Below the pieces are notes generated by a model. The model saw only the letters and a list, made by a program, of their open reading frames with translations, was not told the DNA's origin and did not search any database. DNA of 5,709 nt, from assembly GCA_958438125.1 (NCBI GenBank), contig CAUBQN010000096.1, forward strand, positions 1 through 5,709, given 5' to 3'. Origin of the DNA: an uncultured Collinsella sp. Its GTDB lineage: Bacteria; Actinomycetota; Coriobacteriia; Coriobacteriales; Coriobacteriaceae. Positions within the stretch are counted from its first letter, which is position 1. Every line of letters starts with the position of its first letter. Positions 1 through 4,998 of this stretch are shown one piece after another. Made by a program: the position numbers and the translations under genes.

Positions 1-624
1 CGCAAGAAGAGCACCGTGTACGAGAACATCGAGTACTACTCCATGGTTCGCGGCCTGCGCGCCATCGACCGCGCCGACGTGGCGCTGCTCGTCGTCGACG
101 CCTCCGTTGGCGTTACCGAACAGGACCAGAAGGTCATGGGTCTTGCCATCGAGCGCGGCTGTGCCATCGTTGTGCTGCTCAACAAGTGGGATCTGCTCGA
201 CGACGACCGTAAGCGCGAGGCCTGCATGGAGACCATCGACCGCCGTCTGGGCGTCATGGCTCCCTGGGCCCAGTACCTGCGCATCTCTGCCCTGACCGGC
301 CGCAGCGTCGAGAAGATCTGGGCGATGGTCGACGCCGCCGAGAAGACGCGCTCGCAGAAGATCAGCACCTCGCGCCTCAACACGTTCCTCACCGACCTGC
401 GCGAGTTCGGTCATACCGTGGTGGACGGCAAGCGCCGCCTGCGCATGCACTACGTAACCCAGACGGGCGTCAACCCGCCGACGTTCACGTTCTTCGTCAA
501 CCACAGCGATCTGGTCAACGACACCTATCAGCGCTACATCGAGAACCGCATGCGCTCGACCTTCGGCTTTGCCGGCACACCCATTCGACTCTTCTTTAGG
601 AAGAAGGAGCAAAAGGATGCATAA
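1..624 (+). CDS. der: Ribosome-assembly GTPase Der (EngA), C-terminal part, 5'-truncated by the window edge
   Basis: Der is a tandem-GTPase protein that acts in late assembly of the 50S ribosomal subunit. Reading frame 1 is open from the first base and gives 207 residues before the TAA at 622-624. The window opens just after the place where the second G domain's switch-II DTAG motif should lie: the first residues, RKKSTVYENIEYYS, match the family's segment after DTAG. The G4 motif NKWD is encoded at 181-192 and the G5 motif ISALTG at 283-300. The last ~85 residues are the KH-like RNA-binding domain, with the family-typical stretches PPTFTFFVNHSDLV, YIENRMRSTFGF and GTPIRLFFRKK close to the C-terminus. 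The first G domain and the start codon lie upstream, outside the window. The end of the gene overlaps plsY by 8 nt. Identity is near certain; nothing looks broken. Confidence 0.97.
   Translation, partial: RKKSTVYENIEYYSMVRGLRAIDRADVALLVVDASVGVTEQDQKVMGLAIERGCAIVVLLNKWDLLDDDRKREACMETIDRRLGVMAPWAQYLRISALTGRSVEKIWAMVDAAEKTRSQKISTSRLNTFLTDLREFGHTVVDGKRRLRMHYVTQTGVNPPTFTFFVNHSDLVNDTYQRYIENRMRSTFGFAGTPIRLFFRKKEQKDA
603..609 (+). promoter_or_regulatory. Ribosome binding site of plsY, inside the der 3' end
   Basis: GAAGGAG lies 7 nt before the ATG at 617. It supports that start over the in-frame TTG at 569, which would add 16 residues lacking family character and extend deeper into der. The site lies wholly within der codons, so ribosomes finishing der pass directly over it. 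Confidence 0.75.
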
Positions 625-1300
625 TCCGATTCTGCTGACCGCCATCTGCGCCGTGGTCTCGTTCTTTATCGGGGCGATTCCGTTTGGCCTGATCCTGGGC
701 CGCGTGTTCAACCACACTGATATCCGCAAGGCGGGCTCCGGCAACATCGGCACCACCAACGCCCTGCGCGTGGCCGGCCCCAAGGTGGCCGCGCTCACGC
801 TGCTGCTCGACTGCCTTAAGGGTGCCATCTGCGTCCTTATCGCCCGTCCGCTTATCGCGGGCGTGGGCTATGGCTTCCCTGTGAGCATCATGGCGCCTGG
901 AGCCCCCGGCGATTGGATGCTCGGCGTCATCTGCCTGGCAGCGGTGTGGGGCCACATCTTTTCGCCCTACCTCAACTTCCATGGCGGCAAGGGTATCGCC
1001 GTGGGCCTGGGCGTTATTCTCGCCTGGTACTGGCCCATCGGACTTTCGCTGCTGGGCATGTTTATCGTGGCCGTCGCCATCACCAAGTTTGTGTCGGTGG
1101 GCTCGCTTGCCGCGGCCATCGGTCTTCCCATCGCCGTCTGCGCGGTCTTTCCGTACGGCAGCCTGGGACTTAAGTTTTGCATGGCGATGATCGGCATCAC
1201 CGTGGTGTGGGCCCATCGCGCGAACATCAAAAAGCTCATGACCGGTAAGGAGTCCAAGCTCTCGTTTACCAAGCGCGTCACCGAGCCCGACGATAAGTAG
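617..1300 (+). CDS. plsY: Acyl-phosphate:glycerol-3-phosphate acyltransferase PlsY
   Basis: PlsY is an integral membrane enzyme that transfers an acyl group from acyl-phosphate (the product of PlsX) to position 1 of glycerol 3-phosphate, the first committed step of phospholipid synthesis. The 227-residue product is very hydrophobic, with several membrane segments beginning at about residues 4-28, 55-78, 100-118, 127-152 and 155-198. All three family motifs are visible: GSGNIGTTN (40-48), FHGGKGIAVG (121-130), and HRANIKKLMTGKE (200-212) near the C-terminus. It is slightly longer than the roughly 200 residues usual for the family. The extra length seems to lie in a Gly/Pro-rich loop around residues 80-99 and in a charged C-terminal tail. 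It overlaps der by 8 nt and is followed after 9 nt by gpsA, which supplies its substrate. The start at 617 fits the ribosome binding site and the N-terminal membrane segment. Identity is essentially certain. Confidence 0.96.
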   Translation: MHNPILLTAICAVVSFFIGAIPFGLILGRVFNHTDIRKAGSGNIGTTNALRVAGPKVAALTLLLDCLKGAICVLIARPLIAGVGYGFPVSIMAPGAPGDWMLGVICLAAVWGHIFSPYLNFHGGKGIAVGLGVILAWYWPIGLSLLGMFIVAVAITKFVSVGSLAAAIGLPIAVCAVFPYGSLGLKFCMAMIGITVVWAHRANIKKLMTGKESKLSFTKRVTEPDDK

Positions 1301-1304
1301 GAGA
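1299..1304 (+). promoter_or_regulatory. Ribosome binding site of gpsA
   Basis: AGGAGA overlaps the last two bases of the plsY TAG stop and sits 5 nt before the gpsA ATG at 1310. The whole plsY-gpsA gap of 9 nt is taken up by this site and its spacer, leaving no room for a separate promoter. Confidence 0.75.
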
Positions 1305-1309
1305 GAGTC

Positions 1310-2317
1310 ATGAATGTTGCGCTGATTGGCTCCGGCTCCTGGGGAACCGCCGTCGCCGGCCTTGCCGCCGCGCGAGCCGAGCGCGTGACCATGTGGGCCC
1401 ATAGCGAGCAGACGGCCGCCGGCATTAACGGCGAGCACCGTAATCCTCGCTACCTAGTGGACTATGAACTGCCGACCAACGTTGTTGCCACGACGGATCT
1501 GACCCAGGCGCTCGACGGCGCCGAGGCCATCATCTTCGCCGTTCCTTCGACGCACCTGCGTGGCGTCTGCCACCAGGCCGTGCCCTTTATCGCCGCCGAT
1601 ACCCCGGTGCTCTGCCTCACCAAGGGCATCGAGCCCGAGTCCGGCCTGCTCATGAGCGAGGTCATCGCCAGCGAGATCGGCAACGAGGCGAGCGTGGCGG
1701 CGCTCTCGGGTCCCAACCATGCCGAGGAGATCTGCCGCGGCGGGCTTTCTGCCGCCGTCATCGCCAGCAAAGATCCGCAGATAGGGGAGACCTTTAAGGA
1801 CCTGCTCCTATCCACGGCCTTCCGCATTTATCTGTCGCAAGACATGACCGGTGTCGAGGTCTGCGGCGCCATGAAAAACGTCATCGCCATCGTGTGCGGC
1901 ATCTCCGCCGGCACCGGCGCGGGCGACAACACGCTCGCCCTCATCATGACGCGCGGCCTGGCCGAGATTAGCCGTCTGGTGCATGCCCGCGGCGGTCAAG
2001 CTATGACCTGCATGGGACTTGCCGGCATGGGTGACCTCATTGCCACCTGCACCTCGGAGCATTCGCGCAACCGTACCTTTGGCTACGAGTTTGCCCACGG
2101 CGTGTCGCTCGACGAGTATCAGACGCGCACGCATATGGTTGTCGAGGGCGCCGTCGCGGCCCGCAGCGTGAGCGAGCTTGCCCGTTCACTGGGCGTAGAC
2201 ATTCCGCTCACCTTTGCCGTGGAGCAAACGCTCTACAACGGTGTTACTTTGGATAGGGCGCTCGAGATTCTTACCGACCGCGTACCCTCCCAAGAGTTCT
2301 ACGGACTCACCGACTAG
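1310..2317 (+). CDS. gpsA: NAD(P)H-dependent glycerol-3-phosphate dehydrogenase GpsA
   Basis: GpsA is a cytoplasmic enzyme that reduces dihydroxyacetone phosphate to sn-glycerol 3-phosphate, the backbone for phospholipids. The 335-residue product has the usual family length. The N-terminal Rossmann domain begins with the dinucleotide loop GSGSWGTA (7-14), with FAVPS at 76-80 and TKGIEPE at 104-110 closing the domain. The substrate domain carries SGPNHAEE (133-140), the presumed catalytic lysine K189 in CGAMKNVIAI, the glycine-rich GLAGMGDL (236-243) and SRNRTFG (252-258), all hallmark stretches of GpsA. The ATG at 1310 places the Rossmann loop immediately at the N-terminus, as expected. Its neighbour plsY uses the product, so the pair forms a small lipid-precursor module. 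An 18-nt gap follows before rpe. No anomaly is seen. Confidence 0.97.
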   Translation: MNVALIGSGSWGTAVAGLAAARAERVTMWAHSEQTAAGINGEHRNPRYLVDYELPTNVVATTDLTQALDGAEAIIFAVPSTHLRGVCHQAVPFIAADTPVLCLTKGIEPESGLLMSEVIASEIGNEASVAALSGPNHAEEICRGGLSAAVIASKDPQIGETFKDLLLSTAFRIYLSQDMTGVEVCGAMKNVIAIVCGISAGTGAGDNTLALIMTRGLAEISRLVHARGGQAMTCMGLAGMGDLIATCTSEHSRNRTFGYEFAHGVSLDEYQTRTHMVVEGAVAARSVSELARSLGVDIPLTFAVEQTLYNGVTLDRALEILTDRVPSQEFYGLTD

Positions 2318-2320
2318 CGC

Positions 2321-2327
2321 AGAAAGG
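2321..2327 (+). promoter_or_regulatory. Probable ribosome binding site of rpe
   Basis: AGAAAGG lies 8 nt before the rpe ATG at 2336, within the 18-nt gap after gpsA. It is weaker than the sites of the neighbouring genes but is the only purine-rich stretch in the gap. Confidence 0.5.
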
Positions 2328-2335
2328 CTTCTACC

Positions 2336-3007
2336 ATGGGTTCCATTAAAATCGCTCCGTCCATCCTTTCGGCCGATATGGCCAACCTCAAGGGCGATCT
2401 CGACAAGATCGCCGGCGCCGACTACGTGCACTTCGACGTCATGGACGGCCACTTTACCGGCAACCTCACCTTTGGCGTTGACATCCTTAAGGCCGTCAAG
2501 CGCTCCACCGATGTACCGGTCGACGCGCACCTGATGGTATCGAACCCCGACGAGACGGTCGATTGGTACGCCGACGCCGGCGCCGACATGATCACCGTGC
2601 ACTACGAGGCTTCCACGCACCTGCACCGCACGCTCACGCATCTGCAGCAGCGCGGCGTCAAGGCCGGCGTTGTGCTCAACCCCGCCACCCCCGTGTGCGT
2701 GCTCGAGAGCATCATCGACGTCGTCGATATGGTGCTGCTGATGAGCGTGAACCCTGGCTTTGGCGGCCAGAGCTTTATCCCCGGTACCATTGCCAAACTG
2801 CACGAGCTCAAGGCCATGTGCGAGCGCCACTGCGTGTCGCCCATGATCGAGGTCGACGGCGGCATCTCTTCCAAAAACATCGCAGAAGTCGTTAAGGCCG
2901 GCGCCAACGTGCTCGTGGCCGGCTCAGCCGTATTTAAGTCCGAAGATCCCGCTGCCGAGGTTGCGCTGCTGCAGAAGCTGGGCAACGAGGCTGCACAGGA
3001 GGCATAA
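2336..3007 (+). CDS. rpe: Ribulose-phosphate 3-epimerase
   Basis: Rpe interconverts D-ribulose 5-phosphate and D-xylulose 5-phosphate in the non-oxidative pentose phosphate pathway. It is a cytoplasmic TIM-barrel metalloenzyme. The 223-residue product has the normal length. Visible motifs are APSILSAD (7-14); HFDVMDGHF (32-40), with metal ligand H32 and acid/base D34; DAHLMV (63-68) with ligand H65; VNPGFGGQ (138-145), the mobile loop; and EVDGGI (172-177) with the second acid/base D174. AGSAVF (195-200) belongs to the phosphate-binding end. All four metal/catalytic residues are present. One oddity is that the conserved V-P in the FVPNLTFG loop is replaced by T41-G42 (FTGNLTFG). It lies between gpsA and the desulfurase, with gaps of 18 and 6 nt, and there is no obvious metabolic link to either beyond central carbon supply. 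Confidence 0.96.
   Translation: MGSIKIAPSILSADMANLKGDLDKIAGADYVHFDVMDGHFTGNLTFGVDILKAVKRSTDVPVDAHLMVSNPDETVDWYADAGADMITVHYEASTHLHRTLTHLQQRGVKAGVVLNPATPVCVLESIIDVVDMVLLMSVNPGFGGQSFIPGTIAKLHELKAMCERHCVSPMIEVDGGISSKNIAEVVKAGANVLVAGSAVFKSEDPAAEVALLQKLGNEAAQEA
2997..3002 (+). promoter_or_regulatory. Ribosome binding site of the cysteine desulfurase, inside the rpe 3' end
   Basis: A consensus AGGAGG in the last codons of rpe lies 11 nt before the ATG at 3014, slightly farther than the ideal distance. It favours that ATG over the in-frame GTG at 3041, which sits 38 nt away from the site and would remove nine residues just before the conserved LDYAAST. Confidence 0.65.
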
Positions 3008-3013
3008 ACCCTT

Positions 3014-4192
3014 ATGACCGCAGGTCAAAACCGCATACCCGTGAATCTTGACTACGCCGCCTCGACGCCCATGCGCGCCGAGGCGCGCCTTGCGCAGCGT
3101 GAGTACGACGATAGCGAGCTAGCGGGCGTCAACCCCAACTCGCTGCACTCGCTCGGCCGCAAGGCTGCCGCGCGTCTGGAGGTTGCACGTCGTGAGATCG
3201 CCCGCAGCTTTGGCGCGCGCGTTCGCCCGTCTGAGATTGTCCTGACCAACGGCGGCACCGAGGCCAACCAGCTGGCGCTCCTCGGTCTTGCCGAGGGCGC
3301 TCGCCAGCGCGACCGCAAACGCGATCGCGTAATCGTTTCGGCCATCGAGCACGATTCGATTCTGGACAACCTGCCGCTGCTGCGTGCCGCCGGCTTTAGC
3401 GTCGACCTGGTGCAGCCCTGCCGCATGGGCTACATTGAGCCTGCCACGCTTGTCGAGCTACTAGGCGACGACGTGGCGCTCGTAAGCATTATGGTCGCCA
3501 ACAACGAGACCGGCGTGGTGCAGCCCATCCGCGAGCTTGCCGCTGCTGCACATGCCGCCGGCGCCCTGTTCCACACCGATGCCATCCAGGGCTATCTGCA
3601 TATTCCGCTCGACGCCACCGAGCTGGGCGTCGATGCTATGTCCGTCGCGGCCCACAAAATTGGCGGTCCTGTGGCATCCGGCGCGCTCTACGTTAAGACC
3701 CGCACGCCACTGCGCCCCCGCATCTTTGGCGGCGGACAGGAAGCCGGACGTCGCGCCGGCACGCAGGACCTGCGCACGCAGCTGGCCTTTGCCGCTGCCG
3801 CCCGCACGTTGGCGCCCCGCGTGGCCCAGGAGCGTACGACGCTGCAAGCCCTTTCCGACAAGCTCTATGCCACGCTTACGGCTCATCCGCGTATTCATGC
3901 CACCATGGGCGACTACGCACAGGCCGATCGTCTGCCGGGTATGGTTTCGATCTACGTCGACGGCATGGACTCCGAGGAGCTCATCGTCAAGCTTGACGCC
4001 GCCGGCTTTGAGGTATCGGCAGGATCGGCGTGCTCGAGCGGCAGCATGGACCCGAGCCATGTTTTAAGCGCGATGGGCATCGGTCGCGAGCAGGCATTGG
4101 GCGCACTGCGCATTTCCTTTGATGACCGCGTGAATCCCGGCGATCTGGACGAGTTTGCCCAGACGCTGCTCTCGATCGTAGGCGCCGCATGA
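3014..4192 (+). CDS. Cysteine desulfurase (IscS/NifS family, class-V aminotransferase fold)
   Basis: Enzymes of this family are PLP-dependent and convert cysteine to alanine. They leave a persulfide on an active-site cysteine that feeds Fe-S cluster assembly or tRNA thiolation. The 392-residue product has family length. Motifs in order are LDYAASTP (12-19), NPNSLHSLGR (40-49), TNGGTEAN (78-85) for PLP phosphate contact, EHDS (112-115) with the ring-stacking H113, NNETG (163-167), HTDAIQ (187-192), HKIGG (214-218) with Schiff-base lysine K215, GGGQEAGRRAGTQD (239-252), and SAGSACSSGS (335-344) with catalytic C340. The GSACSSGS loop resembles group I enzymes (IscS/NifS) rather than SufS. RxGTQD rather than RxGTEN, and HKIGGPV, look actinobacterial to me (from memory). 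No scaffold protein or thiouridylase gene is adjacent, so its sulfur acceptor cannot be told and I give no gene symbol. It overlaps the Nif3-like gene by 4 nt (ATGA). Confidence 0.93.
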   Translation: MTAGQNRIPVNLDYAASTPMRAEARLAQREYDDSELAGVNPNSLHSLGRKAAARLEVARREIARSFGARVRPSEIVLTNGGTEANQLALLGLAEGARQRDRKRDRVIVSAIEHDSILDNLPLLRAAGFSVDLVQPCRMGYIEPATLVELLGDDVALVSIMVANNETGVVQPIRELAAAAHAAGALFHTDAIQGYLHIPLDATELGVDAMSVAAHKIGGPVASGALYVKTRTPLRPRIFGGGQEAGRRAGTQDLRTQLAFAAAARTLAPRVAQERTTLQALSDKLYATLTAHPRIHATMGDYAQADRLPGMVSIYVDGMDSEELIVKLDAAGFEVSAGSACSSGSMDPSHVLSAMGIGREQALGALRISFDDRVNPGDLDEFAQTLLSIVGAA

Positions 4193-4998
4193 TCGTCGCC
4201 GAGCTTGAGCGCGCGCTGCTGGCACGCTATCCCAAGACTGATGCCGAGAGTTGGGACCATGTAGGACTCTCCGTCGGCGACCCTGCCGCGGAGATTACCG
4301 GTGTTGTCTGCGCGCTCGATGCGACCGAAGCTAATGTTCGCCGCGTCCAAGAAGCCGGCGCCAACGTGCTGCTGACGCATCATCCCATCTATATCAAGGC
4401 GCCCGAGGCCTTTTGTCCGGCGGATGCCACGCGCCCCCAATGCAGCGCGGCGCTCTACGAGGCAGCGCGTTGCGGCGTGGGCATCATATCGCTCCACACC
4501 AACCTGGACCGCTCGCACGAAGCCCGTGTCTGCCTGAGCGAGCTGCTGGGTGCCGCACCCGTGAGCTCACTGGAGCACGTGGACGACCCCGAGGCAACCG
4601 GCCTGGGCGCGCTTGCAACGCTCAACGACCCGTACACGCTGCGCGATCTTGCCACCCGTGCTGCCACGGCCTTCGGCAGCGACCCGCGTGTGTGGGGCGA
4701 AGCCGATCGCCCGTGCCGCACCGTCGCCATTTTGGGCGGCTCCCTGGGCGACTTTGGAGAGCTCGCCATCGCCGCGGGCGCGGACGTTGTCGTGACGGGC
4801 GAGGCAGGATACCACGTGGCGCAAGACCTTGCCTTGCGCGGGCTGTCGGTGATCTTGCTCGGCCACGACCGCTCCGAGGAGCCGTTCGTTGATATATTGA
4901 TGAACTCTGCAGTTGACGCCGGGGTCGACCCCCGTCATGCGATTAAAATACTGAACCCTTGCCAATGGTGGACTGTGACAAAAGGAGAGAACTTATGA
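4189..4998 (+). CDS. Nif3-like dinuclear metal centre protein (YbgI/DUF34 family)
   Basis: This protein belongs to a near-universal family that forms hexameric toroids with a two-metal site. Its physiological role is unsettled; annotations such as GTP cyclohydrolase type 2 exist for some members. The 269-residue product matches the short YbgI-like form (about 250 residues), without the PII-like insert of the long form. The N-terminus has the family signature SWDHVGLSVG (21-30). Expected metal ligands are present: H64 and H65 in LTHHP, D107 in SLHTNLD, and H226 and E230 in LGHDRSEEP, spaced four apart as in YbgI. ILGGSLGDFG (181-190) and TGEAGYH (203-209) correspond to the usual GGSGGSF and GD.YH stretches, with some substitutions. 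The ATG overlaps the desulfurase stop (ATGA), and only a weak AGG precedes it, so translation probably depends on coupling. The last ~35 codons use rarer, AT-richer codons. NIF3 means NGG1-interacting factor 3, so the name does not imply a link to NifS. Confidence 0.92.
   Translation: MIVAELERALLARYPKTDAESWDHVGLSVGDPAAEITGVVCALDATEANVRRVQEAGANVLLTHHPIYIKAPEAFCPADATRPQCSAALYEAARCGVGIISLHTNLDRSHEARVCLSELLGAAPVSSLEHVDDPEATGLGALATLNDPYTLRDLATRAATAFGSDPRVWGEADRPCRTVAILGGSLGDFGELAIAAGADVVVTGEAGYHVAQDLALRGLSVILLGHDRSEEPFVDILMNSAVDAGVDPRHAIKILNPCQWWTVTKGENL
4909..4940 (+). other. Potential bulged RNA hairpin in the 3' part of the Nif3-like gene
   Basis: GCA (4909-4911), TGACG (4914-4918) and GGGG (4921-4924) can pair with CCCC (4929-4932), CGTCA (4933-4937) and TGC (4938-4940). 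That gives a 12-bp stem with two 2-nt bulges, both on the 5' arm, and a TCGA loop. The core GGGGTCGACCCC (4921-4932) is a perfect 12-bp DNA palindrome. No T-run follows, so it is not an intrinsic terminator. It ends 54 nt before the start of the zinc-ribbon gene. Pairing is read directly from the sequence; function is unknown and it may be a by-product of GC-rich coding. Confidence 0.35.
4983..4988 (+). promoter_or_regulatory. Ribosome binding site of the zinc-ribbon gene
   Basis: AGGAGA within AAAGGAGAGA lies 6 nt before the ATG at 4995, inside the last codons of the Nif3-like gene. It is one of the strongest sites in the window, so this gene can initiate by itself as well as by coupling through the ATGA overlap. 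Confidence 0.75.

Noticed and set aside
569..616. TTG at 569 as an upstream start of plsY
   Set aside because: It extends the overlap with der to 56 nt and adds polar residues with no family match, whereas GAAGGAG is properly spaced from the ATG at 617.
596..1438. 280-codon open frame on the minus strand across plsY and its junctions
   Set aside because: It lies opposite two certain genes, and its product is a Gly/His/Ala/Asp/Arg-rich low-complexity sequence with no family motif. Long antisense frames are expected where codons strongly favour G/C at the third position.
2315..2336. Terminator or operator in the gpsA-rpe gap
   Set aside because: The 18-nt gap contains no inverted repeat and no T-run, only a ribosome binding site.
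3461..4060. 199-codon minus-strand frame and a 176-codon alternative + frame inside the desulfurase gene
   Set aside because: Both are composition-driven shadows of a gene whose own frame holds every catalytic motif.
2897..4370. Identical 17-mer GCCGGCGCCAACGTGCT in rpe (2897-2913) and the Nif3-like gene (4354-4370)
   Set aside because: Both encode AGANVL in Rossmann/TIM-like contexts with the preferred codons. Two copies 1.4 kb apart with no flanking similarity look like coincidence rather than a repeat element.
4913..4949. Full sigma-70 promoter made of TTGACG and TAAAAT
   Set aside because: The 25-nt spacing is far outside the usual 16-18 nt, and no alternative -35 box lies at the right distance from TAAAAT or TATATT.
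3014..4998. A NifS-Nif3 nitrogen-fixation link suggested by the names
   Set aside because: NIF3 is named for NGG1-interacting factor 3 in yeast, not for nitrogen fixation, and no nif structural gene is present.
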